Of a stretch of 64,000 bases of DNA, positions 24,590 to 33,979 are shown in pieces. The DNA comes from an uncultured Bacteroidales bacterium. GTDB taxonomy: Bacteria > Bacteroidota > Bacteroidia > Bacteroidales > UBA932. Position numbers and translations under genes: made by a program. Location of the stretch: contig CAMIYB010000003.1 in the NCBI GenBank assembly GCA_946402945.1, positions 1 through 64,000 of the forward strand, given 5' to 3'. Numbering within the stretch: the first letter of the stretch is position 1; every line of letters begins with the position of its first letter. The notes beneath the pieces were generated by a model. The model did not search any database, was not told where the DNA came from, and saw only the letters and a program-made list of their open reading frames with translations.

Positions 24590-25861
24590 TCACAGCCCTT
24601 TGCCGGCAAGGTGCCGCTCGACGCGGGATACCATTTCCGGACCGGTCTCTTTCAGGAAATCCAGGCCTTTTTGCGTCAAAAGATACTTCTGTCGGGGGTG
24701 ACGAGGGGATTTCGGGTACAACAAGGACACAATCCCCTGGCTGACGGCCGGGCCGAGATACAATTTGAGAAAACTGTCCCGTCCCTTCAGATGGAGGCGC
24801 TCCATGATCTCCTTGACAGACAGGAAATCCTCTCCGATAGCAACAGACAGGAAGAGAATATTGAAATCCGGCCCTGAGACCTCTAAAAGCGACCGATTTT
24901 CGGACTTAAGCCCCTCAGTTTCTACTTCAACTTTATCTTTACTTGTGCGCTTCTCTCCCTTTTCAAATCCTTTTCTCGCACTTTGCTTTATCTGTACTTG
25001 TCCTGTACTCGTACCAGAACCCAGATTGGATTGCGTACTCCACTCTGCAGCCGGACGAATATGAACGTACCTGTTCCTCAGATCCCACTGCTCTCCCAGC
25101 AGCAGATTCCTGAAAAAACGCTCCAGATATACCGGCTCACAGTCGATATTTTTCTCAATATTCCTGTAACTTGCCCGTACAAGCGCATTGTGGAAGTACC
25201 ATGATTCATTTTTAAATGTATCAATTTTAAAATCGATACCCAAATAACGCAGGTACAGAAGCGTAAAAACAGCCGTAAAGCGCGTATTGCCCTCCCCGAA
25301 GGCACAGATCTGCCAAAGCTCTGAGACAAAGGCCGCGAGATGGGAGATCAAGTCATCCGACGAAGCGGTATCGTAGGGATAGTTCCTCTCCTTTGCGATA
25401 CTGCGCTCCAGAGCACCCGGAAGGGCTTCCAGGCCCATAAAACTGACTGTATCGCCGCCCAGGACCCATTCTCTTTTTGTAACTTCGAAATCCCTCTGCA
25501 CCCCGGCGTTCTCATATACGCCGTCAAAGATCATGCGGTGCAGCGAGGCAAGCCCCCTGGCACTGAAATCAAGCGTGTCTGAAAGAAGGATTCTTGTGAC
25601 ATTCACGGCGACCTTATCCGCCTCTTCCTTTTCTGGATCGCCCGCATCATGGGCATTCCTTTCAAGATAATAGCCCTTCACCTGTTCACGGGCCTGTTCG
25701 AGGCTTATTTTGCCGTTTACATGCTTCTGCGAAGTCTGCCAGAGATACTCCGATGTCCTCAGACCGTCCGCTGACTGCAGCCCGATTGCAACTTGCCAGG
25801 CCGCATCCTTTTCAGTGCGGCCTGGCTCTCCCATCCAAGATTTATCCATAACATCACTCAT
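24590..25861 (-). CDS. Fic-fold protein with Cys in place of the catalytic His and a C-terminal winged helix
   Basis: 423 residues. The N-terminus GEPGRTEKDAAWQVAIGL and the later SWYFHNALVRASY and FFRNLLLGEQWDLRNRY are typical of a Bacteroidota Fic subfamily. The active-site loop reads ICAFGEGNTR (residues 185-194), where active Fic proteins have HPFxxGN[GT]R. The His that activates the target hydroxyl is Cys186, while the nucleotide-binding GN-x-R part is kept. Residues about 340-420 resemble a winged helix (FLSVKEIMERL, SRHPRQKYLLT-like region). The gene starts 27 bp after the fimbrial operon and is clearly less GC-rich than its neighbours, which suggests acquisition. ATGs at 25861 and 25849 are both possible starts. 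Confidence 0.85.
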   Translation of the reverse strand: MSDVMDKSWMGEPGRTEKDAAWQVAIGLQSADGLRTSEYLWQTSQKHVNGKISLEQAREQVKGYYLERNAHDAGDPEKEEADKVAVNVTRILLSDTLDFSARGLASLHRMIFDGVYENAGVQRDFEVTKREWVLGGDTVSFMGLEALPGALERSIAKERNYPYDTASSDDLISHLAAFVSELWQICAFGEGNTRFTAVFTLLYLRYLGIDFKIDTFKNESWYFHNALVRASYRNIEKNIDCEPVYLERFFRNLLLGEQWDLRNRYVHIRPAAEWSTQSNLGSGTSTGQVQIKQSARKGFEKGEKRTSKDKVEVETEGLKSENRSLLEVSGPDFNILFLSVAIGEDFLSVKEIMERLHLKGRDSFLKLYLGPAVSQGIVSLLYPKSPRHPRQKYLLTQKGLDFLKETGPEMVSRVERHLAGKGL

Positions 25862-25888
25862 AGCGCATGCTGCACGCTGAAATGCGCG

Positions 25889-28800
25889 CTACCGGCTTGT
25901 AATCTCCACGTTGTAGATCTGCCAGGTACCGGCATGACCGGCCGTAACGGTGATCGGGAAGGCCGTCGTATCGGTCGTCGGGGTGTGGATGTTATTCCCC
26001 TGGCCGTCCACAGCATAGTAGAGCAGATGACCGTCGGCATCCCTGGCCTGCTCGCTCCGCGTACCGGTACTGACGTAGTCGAAGGCCAGTTTGAAGTTGG
26101 CGGTACAGTATCCGGCCGGGATTTCGAAGGCGGTGCGGACATAGGTCCAGCTGTTGCCGTCGGGGTAGATATGAATCGTCTGCTTTTCCCAGGTGGTCCC
26201 ACCGTCCTTCGAGAACCACACGCTGAGATCCTCCTTCATGTGGTCGAGGGCCGTCTTTCCGTCATACTGGTCGAGGGCGTCGGTGAAGTAGCGGCCGACG
26301 TGGTACATCGTCATCTTGGCGCTGCGGGCTGTCGACAGGTCGATGGCCTTGGACACCAGGCGTGCATGCGAGGCGTAGGCCTGCTCAGGACCGCTGGCCG
26401 AGATCTTACCGTAACCGGAAGCGGCCAGACCGCGGGAAACGCCGGAAGTCTCGTTGTAGTACGGGTAGAAGATGTAGCGGCTGACCGGGATATCCTGCGC
26501 CCGGTTGGTATTGGCGTAGAAATCGGCCGTCACATTGTTCCCGGAAGAATAGGAGACACCGTCGGTAACTACGCGGACCGCGGAGTCGTCATAGTCGCCG
26601 AAACTGTTCTTGTAGAAACTCTCGAAGTGATAGACCGTACCGGCCGGGGCCTTATCGTCAACGACCAGGAGGTCATAACTGAGCGACCGGGTCATGACGG
26701 TATTCCCGCCGGAAGTTACAGTCGCGGTGGCCGTAACGGTAACCGTACCGGAATGGGTGCCGGTAACGGTGACATAGCCGTTGGCGTCCGCATTTGTCTC
26801 ATTCACAGTGACAGCTCCGCCATCGACCGAGGACGTCGTATAGGTGACTGCGACCGTACCGGTCGTGGCGGTCGCCACGGCAACCGGCTCCCGGATGGCA
26901 TAGGAACCGCCCCGGCGGACGACATAGGTCGGTTCGTTCTTCCACGCCATCTGCAGGCCGCAGGTGTTGCCTGCAACCACATACACCGGATAGGAAACCG
27001 GGCCTGCCGCCTGGTAATTGTCCGTCGCCGCCACGGAGGCGGAAATGGTCGCCTGGCCGGCCGCGACACCGGTCACGGTACCGTTCTGGTCGACCGTCGC
27101 AACCGCCGTGTTGGAACTGCTGTAAACGATGGTTCCGTCGGAATTCGTCGTGGCGGGAATCCTCGCGCTGGCATTTACAGAGACCTGGGTCCCGTAGTAC
27201 GGGAAGGTCAGCGTAGCCGCCTTCTTATCGTTGAGGAAGGTATCCTTGTTGGTGTATTCCATTTCGGCGTCGTCGAAGGGATAGAAGTAGTCGTTCTCCG
27301 CGGCAGGAATGACCCACACCGTCGTGGCGCTGTCGTCGTTCAGGGTCTTGAAATAGCAGTAGAAGGTACGAAGACCGTTCATGTCCTCGTTGCTCGCGGC
27401 CGCCTGGTACTCATCCCAGGTCAGGATACGGCGGTAATAGTAGGTATTGCCGCTGTTGTCGGGAATCTTGGACGGTCCCGACTCAACGGTCAGCGTCTCC
27501 CAGGCATCCTTGGCCAGGGCCTTGGGATAGAGATTGTTCTCCTCCTGCTCGACGTAGAAGTACATCGGGAACTGGGCCTGCGTGAAATTGTTCGGCAGCG
27601 TGAAGGAGAGCGTCAGGTCAGAATTCGTACCCTGGACCACATCCTGGACCTCCACGGTCAGGGGCGAGGGACGGCGGAGCGTCAGGTTGACCGTACGGGT
27701 AAGTTCGTCCGCGTTTTTGAACACGATGGCCTGCTTCCAGACCTCGCCGGGACGCAGGGTCGTCGCATCGGTCACATTGATGGTCACTTCCTTCCAGGTA
27801 TCTCCCTGGAAAGTGACATCGCTGCCGATGGAAACGGCGTTTTCGTCGGCGACGATGCGCCGGCCGTTGGTGGCTTCGCGCACCGCAACGGTAATGGCGC
27901 GTTTATCGATGGTCGTATAGTCCGTACCGGTGCGGCTCTTGACATACATCTTCAGGGTCGTCCCGCCGGTAACGAGGATATCCGTCTTACTGACGTAAAG
28001 ACGGCTGTTGTCCAGGGCGATGTTGGTCAGTTCCTGGCTGAGCGTCGAGGCCTCGAAGTTGTTGAGGGCGATGCTGTAGTAGGCGTCATAGACCGTCGCG
28101 CTGCCCGGGCCGTTTACCCCCGTAATATTGAGTGTGTACTTGAAGTTGCGGAGGATGTTATAGTACTGGTTCGCACCCAGATCCGAATCGTTATAAACGA
28201 AGTCGGCCTTGTAGTAATAGGGCCTGCCGTTATACGTGGCCTTCAGGATAATGAAGGGGTTGCGGTCAGGACGGTAGGAACACTCGTAGAGGTAGTCCGA
28301 ACCATCGGAAGCAAGCCAAGGGACAGTGTCCGTTCCCGTAGCGTCATAATAACGGCTCAGGTCGTCGTATTCGACGATCGGCGGCATAAAGCCCACATAT
28401 TTGTCCTGTCCGGTAAGCCAGGCGTAAGGATGCTGCTGAGTCGAAGCCTCCTCGTATTTGGCGTAACGGTTATAGTTGACGCGCAACTCTTCCACGGCGT
28501 CGGGTCCACTGCCGATGGTCACCGTCTCATAGACGTTCGTAGAATCGTTGAAGGGGGCGATGGTGCCGTAAACGGGCGTATCGAACACGCGGAAGCCCTG
28601 TACGCTGAAATTGCTGACGGAAGATGCGACATTCACTTCGACCTTGGCGAAGTTGCGGATCATCCGGATGCCCGTCATATTGGTCGTCTCGGCGATGGAT
28701 CCGAACTTCCTGCGGCCCCAATAGGCGATCTTCGTCCCGGTCGTGACCAGACCGGCCACGAAACCGGCTTCGTCGATCAGGTCCTCGTTGGACCCCTGGA

Positions 28801-29242
28801 AAGAAGCGACGACGTCGGGAGTAGCGATGAAATGGATGTAGCGCTCCTCGGCGGAAGCGTCCATCGTGACATGGAAATAGGTCCGGAAGTCCTCCGAAAT
28901 GTCCCCTGCCGTAAAGCCCATGGCAGGCATACCCGGGTGGGACTGGGTACCGGGCTCGGCCTCATAGATTTTCAGCAGGATGTCGTTCTCGTCAAAAACC
29001 ACCAGATAGAGGTGCATGATCTTGCAGGCGGCGTCATCCGGCTCTCCGAAGGCCTTGGTCAGGCCATGGTCGGCCGGAGCAGGCAGATTCATCGAGCCGT
29101 CCAGCACGACCATCCCTTCCGGGACCGTCCGTGCCTGCGACCCGCCCTGCGGATCCATAAGGGCATCTTCCCTGATGCAAGAACCAAGGATCAGCCCTGC
29201 GGCCAGAGCGCAGAAAAAGTATCGTAAAGTTCTCATCATCAA
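25889..29242 (-). CDS. Large DUF4906-like fimbrial lipoprotein with an Ig-like BIG2 domain
   Basis: 1117 residues; lipoprotein signal with LILGSC near residue 22. The N-terminal ~420 residues match the Bacteroidota fimbrial tip or adhesin type (DUF4906-like), with MIRNFAKVEVNVASS as a typical segment. A BIG2-type Ig-like repeat lies at about 690-765 (VDQNGTVTGVAAGQATISAS). The final third contains further beta-rich domains, with a likely carbohydrate- or ligand-binding C-terminal domain (SWTYVRTAFEIPAGYCTANF). It is the last structural gene of the operon, overlapping the stop of the previous gene by 4 bp. As the largest, last and most domain-rich protein it is a good candidate for the fimbrial tip adhesin, which is inferred from family habit. 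Confidence 0.8.
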   Translation of the reverse strand: MMMRTLRYFFCALAAGLILGSCIREDALMDPQGGSQARTVPEGMVVLDGSMNLPAPADHGLTKAFGEPDDAACKIMHLYLVVFDENDILLKIYEAEPGTQSHPGMPAMGFTAGDISEDFRTYFHVTMDASAEERYIHFIATPDVVASFQGSNEDLIDEAGFVAGLVTTGTKIAYWGRRKFGSIAETTNMTGIRMIRNFAKVEVNVASSVSNFSVQGFRVFDTPVYGTIAPFNDSTNVYETVTIGSGPDAVEELRVNYNRYAKYEEASTQQHPYAWLTGQDKYVGFMPPIVEYDDLSRYYDATGTDTVPWLASDGSDYLYECSYRPDRNPFIILKATYNGRPYYYKADFVYNDSDLGANQYYNILRNFKYTLNITGVNGPGSATVYDAYYSIALNNFEASTLSQELTNIALDNSRLYVSKTDILVTGGTTLKMYVKSRTGTDYTTIDKRAITVAVREATNGRRIVADENAVSIGSDVTFQGDTWKEVTINVTDATTLRPGEVWKQAIVFKNADELTRTVNLTLRRPSPLTVEVQDVVQGTNSDLTLSFTLPNNFTQAQFPMYFYVEQEENNLYPKALAKDAWETLTVESGPSKIPDNSGNTYYYRRILTWDEYQAAASNEDMNGLRTFYCYFKTLNDDSATTVWVIPAAENDYFYPFDDAEMEYTNKDTFLNDKKAATLTFPYYGTQVSVNASARIPATTNSDGTIVYSSSNTAVATVDQNGTVTGVAAGQATISASVAATDNYQAAGPVSYPVYVVAGNTCGLQMAWKNEPTYVVRRGGSYAIREPVAVATATTGTVAVTYTTSSVDGGAVTVNETNADANGYVTVTGTHSGTVTVTATATVTSGGNTVMTRSLSYDLLVVDDKAPAGTVYHFESFYKNSFGDYDDSAVRVVTDGVSYSSGNNVTADFYANTNRAQDIPVSRYIFYPYYNETSGVSRGLAASGYGKISASGPEQAYASHARLVSKAIDLSTARSAKMTMYHVGRYFTDALDQYDGKTALDHMKEDLSVWFSKDGGTTWEKQTIHIYPDGNSWTYVRTAFEIPAGYCTANFKLAFDYVSTGTRSEQARDADGHLLYYAVDGQGNNIHTPTTDTTAFPITVTAGHAGTWQIYNVEITSR

Positions 29243-31728
29243 TAGTTGGTATTATGCCCGTTGGGGTGGTAAACATCGGTTGCCGCAGGTTCGTCACCCC
29301 AGTACCAGAGGTCATAGACGAAACGGCAGGATTGGGTCGTATTGGCTGCCGGATCCGAGAAGGTAATGGAGGCGTTTGCATTGGTCGGGATGTACACAAG
29401 ACGTCCGCTTCCGGACCAGTAATCGCTGTCCGTCGCATACAGGGCAGGGATGACGCCTTCCTTCTGGCGGGCGACGATAAAAGCGATCTCCGCTTCGGAA
29501 GGGAGCCTCCACCGTCCTGCAGGGTAACCGGCTTCCTGGTATGTCGCCCCGCGTTTGACGGCTTCTTCGAAGGTAAGGCCGGTATTGGCGTTCAAGGCAG
29601 AGGAAACCAGCAGCCGGGGGGCGAGGATGTTCCGGTGCGCGACCGCCTGCGAGGTAATCAGGATATTCTCCGGATCCGACCAGGAAGCCGCCAATTCGGT
29701 GGGTGAATTGTTGTGATAGACGTAGGCGTAGAACTTGTTCTCATTGGCCCAGGATTCCGTCCCGTTATAGGTCACCGAAGAAGGGACGCGCGGATCACCG
29801 ATACGGTAATAGACCTTATCGCCGTTGGCGTAGTAGAAATCGTTTTCGCTATTGAAGGAGGTCACGGTGATTTCCGTCGTGTAGAAATTCTTGTCGATGG
29901 AAGCAGCCAGACCGCTTACGGATCCCAGAACCGTTCCATAGGAACCGCAGGTGTGCCCGTTAATGGTATAGGTTCCTTTACCAATCTGATTGCTGCTCCA
30001 GTTCCGGTTATATCCGTTATGATAGAACGTCCCGCTGGCACCGGTGGTATTGTCGGTGAAACGATAGTAATACGTGGTGTTAAACCAGCCGCCATTATTG
30101 GCATCCCAGCCTGTACCCGGTGGGACAGTGGTCAGACGGGCAAACCAGCCGTTGACAAAGATATTGCCCGCCTCGGCGATGCGGATCAGCGAGATCGACG
30201 GATTTTGCTCGACAACGATATCCTGGGTAGCGCCGTCGCCGTTGGTTACGGTGGCATAGACCTTCCAGGCGCTATAGACATCAGCCAGGGAATGGGAGAT
30301 GGTGATAAGGCCGGAAGTCGTCCTGTCAATGATGAACTCGTCATTGACAGTTGCAGTTCCGACCCTGTGCGAAACGGTTATGGTACCGGTCTCCGCCGTA
30401 ATGTTCCCGGCGGCTGCCGAAGGCGTATAGCTCTGGAGCGGCGCTGCCGCCGTGTTGTCGTAATACTCGATTTTGGTAACCCGGATCGAGGTAATCGGCG
30501 CACTCGTCACATAGTTGAAATACGCGGTCATCTCGTTGTTGAGGACGACCTCGGGCATATCGATGACCAGGTATTTGTAGGTGGTCAACTGACCGGGGAC
30601 TTCGCCTTCTCCTGCAATCGTCGCGGATTCGTTCATCCAGGGGATGATCTCGTAATTGGCTTCCGGAATCACGACCTCGTGGTCTTTGTCCACGCCGCCC
30701 AGCGAGTGGACCGCCACGAAGGTCCGGTAGCAGACGTTCGGCTCCAGCTTGGTGCTCTGGGAATTCGGACTGATCTGGTAGGCCCGCCACTCGGCGTCGG
30801 TCTCGGTGTCGCCGGTCTGGACGCGCCGCCAGGCGATGCGGAAGACAAAACTCGCGGCATAGTCGCTCAGGTCACGCCACTCCGAAGAGTAGGAGTAGAA
30901 GGGGACATGGCCATAGGTATAGTCCTCATGGCCCGCAATCCGATTTTCACTGGGAATCTCCGTCATCATCCGGGTTCCGTAGGAGATGTAGTCTCCCGTC
31001 TGCACGGTATAGTCCCCGTCGATCTTGTCCCGCTTGACGGCATTGACCAGCTGAACCTGGACACCGGCGGTCAGCACCGGCTCCCAAAGACGGTTCAGAT
31101 TGTCCTCATAGGTGGAAGGGATCTGCAGGAAGAGTTGCATCTTCGCGGCCAGGCGGAACACCTCAATGCGTCCGGCGCCTTTGATGGCGGAGCCGGTGCG
31201 GGTGATGTTGACGGAGGATGGCTCCTTCGAGCGCATGACGAAACTGCCCTGGACCGTCTGGGCGGCGAAATCGTGCTCGACGACCAACTCCCGCAACTGG
31301 GCCACCGAGGATTGTGACAGGTTATAGGTCAGCGGAGCATTGCAGATGGCATAGACCTCGCAGGCATTCGTCCCGCCGGGGAAAAGCCGCTCGGCATCGA
31401 TATCAGAGAAGTAAACTGTCACCTTATAGACGGTGCTGTCGCCTTCCTGAACCGCCTCGGCACCACGGCCCAGGGCCGAAAAGACCGCGTTGGAGCCCGT
31501 CTGCCCGGTGGGATAGAAGAAGCAATCCACATTGGAAACGACGTTTTCGTTGTAGGCGTCGTCTCCCCGCTCGGTCGCCTTGACGAGGAGGTCGGGATGG
31601 ATATTCGAGAGGGTAATCTCTATCTTGTTCCTTGCCGGGGCATCCTCCGTCCGGGTTTCGTAGGCCGAGCAGCCGCCCGCCAAAAGGAGGACAGCCAGCA
31701 GCCGGAAATATAGCGTTTTCCCATTCAT
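29239..31728 (-). CDS. DUF4906-like fimbrial lipoprotein
   Basis: 829 residues from the ATG at 31728, chosen for its lipoprotein signal (MNGKTLYFRLLAVLLLAGGC); a longer frame would overlap the upstream stop. GRIEVFRLAAKMQLFLQIPS around residue 190 is the segment shared with DUF4906-type fimbrial proteins. Residues about 765-829 contain GRWRLPSEAEIAFI and the SDYWSGSGRLVYI motif, found at the C-terminus of many Bacteroidota surface proteins. It probably forms a minor tip or adaptor subunit together with the next gene, with which it overlaps by 4 bp. Confidence 0.8.
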   Translation of the reverse strand: MNGKTLYFRLLAVLLLAGGCSAYETRTEDAPARNKIEITLSNIHPDLLVKATERGDDAYNENVVSNVDCFFYPTGQTGSNAVFSALGRGAEAVQEGDSTVYKVTVYFSDIDAERLFPGGTNACEVYAICNAPLTYNLSQSSVAQLRELVVEHDFAAQTVQGSFVMRSKEPSSVNITRTGSAIKGAGRIEVFRLAAKMQLFLQIPSTYEDNLNRLWEPVLTAGVQVQLVNAVKRDKIDGDYTVQTGDYISYGTRMMTEIPSENRIAGHEDYTYGHVPFYSYSSEWRDLSDYAASFVFRIAWRRVQTGDTETDAEWRAYQISPNSQSTKLEPNVCYRTFVAVHSLGGVDKDHEVVIPEANYEIIPWMNESATIAGEGEVPGQLTTYKYLVIDMPEVVLNNEMTAYFNYVTSAPITSIRVTKIEYYDNTAAAPLQSYTPSAAAGNITAETGTITVSHRVGTATVNDEFIIDRTTSGLITISHSLADVYSAWKVYATVTNGDGATQDIVVEQNPSISLIRIAEAGNIFVNGWFARLTTVPPGTGWDANNGGWFNTTYYYRFTDNTTGASGTFYHNGYNRNWSSNQIGKGTYTINGHTCGSYGTVLGSVSGLAASIDKNFYTTEITVTSFNSENDFYYANGDKVYYRIGDPRVPSSVTYNGTESWANENKFYAYVYHNNSPTELAASWSDPENILITSQAVAHRNILAPRLLVSSALNANTGLTFEEAVKRGATYQEAGYPAGRWRLPSEAEIAFIVARQKEGVIPALYATDSDYWSGSGRLVYIPTNANASITFSDPAANTTQSCRFVYDLWYWGDEPAATDVYHPNGHNTNY

Positions 31729-31735
31729 AGCGATA

Positions 31736-33967
31736 TCAGTTAACGTTCTGAACGAGGGTCCACTCGTTGTAGTCATCCACCAGGTTGAGGGCCACCGTGG
31801 CCTTCCCGGATGGATCCAGGTAGTACAGGCGCAGCGTCGCCCGGCTCGTCACCGAGGCCGGGATGTGCTGGGCCTTGATATAGAGGTTGTTCATCTGCTC
31901 GGGATCGATGTCGCCGCGCAGGGTCGTCAGGATATTGTTATCGCCGTCGCGGAGGAACTCGCCGTGCTCGTCCGTAAAGCCGAAGGCACCCGGGGAGCCC
32001 ACGAAACGCGCCTGCCAGGCATTATAACGTCCGGCCCCAAGAAGGAAGGAGAACCGGGCAACCCGATTGTTGATAAAGACTTCGCCGCCCTCGACATAGT
32101 CGATGGTGGAAGCGTCGTAGTCGAGTTTCTGGATGGGCTCGTTTTCGTTGGCGCTGTAGTCGAAATCCGTATCGGTCAAGTTCCAGGGATTGGGCGCGAC
32201 CAGCAGTTCGAGCGTGCTGCCCGCCATCACCAGACGGATGGTGTACTCGTATCCGCCGATCAGCGAAGTCACGATCGAGCCGTCGAGGGTCACCGTACCA
32301 CCGGGATATGAGACCGTGTAGCTGGGATTGGTTTCATTCGGGGAGAGCGTCCATTCCGACTCTTCCACCGTTGTCCAGCCCGTCCAGGTACCGGGACGTT
32401 CCGTACCCCAGGTCTCGTTGGTAAAGGTATGGGAATCGGAGAATTCAAATTCGTCAGTACTGATCGTATTTGCCGCCGGGAAATTACCTGCTCCGGAATT
32501 ATTAGCGTAACGATAGACCACCTTGGTTTCTGAATACGAACGCGTCGAAGTTATATCGCGCGAACGGCTTATGGTGTACGTACGGGTGCGGGAGCCCCGC
32601 GAGGTCCCCTCGATCGCCGCAATCTTGTACTTGAGGGAGACGCTGATCTTGTCTGAGGCGGTAGCTTCCCGCGGGATGGCATAGAGGAAATAACCGTCCA
32701 TAAGGTCGATGGCTGTGCTTCTCACGCCGGTGTACAGGCCCGGATTGGCCGCCATCATTGCCGGCTGCACTGCGCGCAGGGCGGTCGCAAGCACGTTGCC
32801 GCTGTTGACAACATATTCCGGCGTGGACCCGCTGAAGCGCTCGGTGTCGAGCCACGTCGGTTCATAAGCCACGGCGTTGTCCAAGAGCAGGACGCCCTTG
32901 CGGTTGAAGCCCTTGAAAGCAACCTCCTCGATCATGTAACGGGTACCCTGCCGACTGATATTACCGGTTTCGGTCTGGAGATACTCCTCCGTCTCCGTCC
33001 GTTTATAAACCCTGTCCTGCGAAAATGTCCGGGTAGCCGTATAGGGTCTCCGGTACGGATAATCGCTGGTCGACCCGTCAGAGAAAGTATATGTATAGCC
33101 ACTCCAAGTACTTCCGGAACGGGAAGTATATCGTTCATAATCCCCTCTCGTTACACCCGCTGTCGTCGGCACCTTGTCTTCGATCGCGGGATCCCCGTCG
33201 GTCGTTACGGTCTCGCCCTGCTTGGCCTCGGAGGAACCGGTGGCGGTAAAACTGATCGTTTCGCCCGCCAGGGAACTGAGGATCTCGAAACCGACCTTGG
33301 CCATGGCATGGCGGAAGTGCATGTCCACCTGGCCGGAGGAATAGTGGTCCTGGCTCTTGGAGACATTTTTGTGGGTAAGGCCGGAAGTGTTGGTGCCCCA
33401 GAGGATGTCCTTCTGGTTCTCCAGTTCGGCGACCGACATGTCGGAGGCGATGTAGTTGTCCGTGGAAATCTCCACGAAGGGAACGTCGTAGCGGGTCGTA
33501 TCCGTCTGGACGCTGTTCTTCCACTGCTCGTAGGGAGCATAGGCGAAGAAGGTCAGGTTCTCCCCCTCTGTCATGGGCCAGAACTCGTCCACGCCGGAAT
33601 TGGCCCAGGCCGTGCCGTTGTGAGCGAACTTGCGGTTGAAGAGGACGACACCGAAGGGATTGTAGGTCTCTCCGCCCGAGGTAACGGTGTAGCCCGCCCG
33701 CTTGATGGACGTGAAGGGCTGCCCGGCCGTATAGTAGGCATAGACACCGACGCCGTCGCTGTAGAGCTGGCTGGCGGAAGTGATATTGGGAATGTCCGAG
33801 GCGGCCTTGGTCATCCGCTCCCACCCGTCGGGCAGGCTGGCCTTGACGGCAATGGGAACGTCACCCTTCTCGAAAAGAGGGGTCTCGGTCTGCGGCGCAA
33901 CCGGCAATTCCTTCACACAGGCCGTGAGAAGGACGATGGGCAGCAAGAGAAAACAACTTCTTTTCAT
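31736..33967 (-). CDS. Fimbrillin-like lipoprotein (Mfa1-like family), large variant
   Basis: 743 residues with lipobox LLTAC (Cys near 17). The segment FWPMTEGENLTFFAYAPY (about 128-145) is the family hallmark shared with the neighbouring fimbrillins, and RMTKAASDIP carries the TKA-type motif seen where the mature pilin is processed. The protein is about 300 residues longer than the stalk-type fimbrillins; the extra central part contains many Ser, Thr and Arg residues and two regions with repeated beta strands. It is probably an adaptor or an accessory subunit. It is 12 bp from the upstream fimbrillin and 7 bp from the downstream gene. Confidence 0.82.
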   Translation of the reverse strand: MKRSCFLLLPIVLLTACVKELPVAPQTETPLFEKGDVPIAVKASLPDGWERMTKAASDIPNITSASQLYSDGVGVYAYYTAGQPFTSIKRAGYTVTSGGETYNPFGVVLFNRKFAHNGTAWANSGVDEFWPMTEGENLTFFAYAPYEQWKNSVQTDTTRYDVPFVEISTDNYIASDMSVAELENQKDILWGTNTSGLTHKNVSKSQDHYSSGQVDMHFRHAMAKVGFEILSSLAGETISFTATGSSEAKQGETVTTDGDPAIEDKVPTTAGVTRGDYERYTSRSGSTWSGYTYTFSDGSTSDYPYRRPYTATRTFSQDRVYKRTETEEYLQTETGNISRQGTRYMIEEVAFKGFNRKGVLLLDNAVAYEPTWLDTERFSGSTPEYVVNSGNVLATALRAVQPAMMAANPGLYTGVRSTAIDLMDGYFLYAIPREATASDKISVSLKYKIAAIEGTSRGSRTRTYTISRSRDITSTRSYSETKVVYRYANNSGAGNFPAANTISTDEFEFSDSHTFTNETWGTERPGTWTGWTTVEESEWTLSPNETNPSYTVSYPGGTVTLDGSIVTSLIGGYEYTIRLVMAGSTLELLVAPNPWNLTDTDFDYSANENEPIQKLDYDASTIDYVEGGEVFINNRVARFSFLLGAGRYNAWQARFVGSPGAFGFTDEHGEFLRDGDNNILTTLRGDIDPEQMNNLYIKAQHIPASVTSRATLRLYYLDPSGKATVALNLVDDYNEWTLVQNVN

Positions 33968-33979
33968 ACGATGGGCCTC

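Noticed and set aside
25793..29227. A 1144-codon open frame on the plus strand opposite the large fimbrial lipoprotein
   Set aside because: No signal, motif or start context; the translation is a Gly/Arg/Val-rich mixture, and the opposite strand holds a lipoprotein with family motifs.
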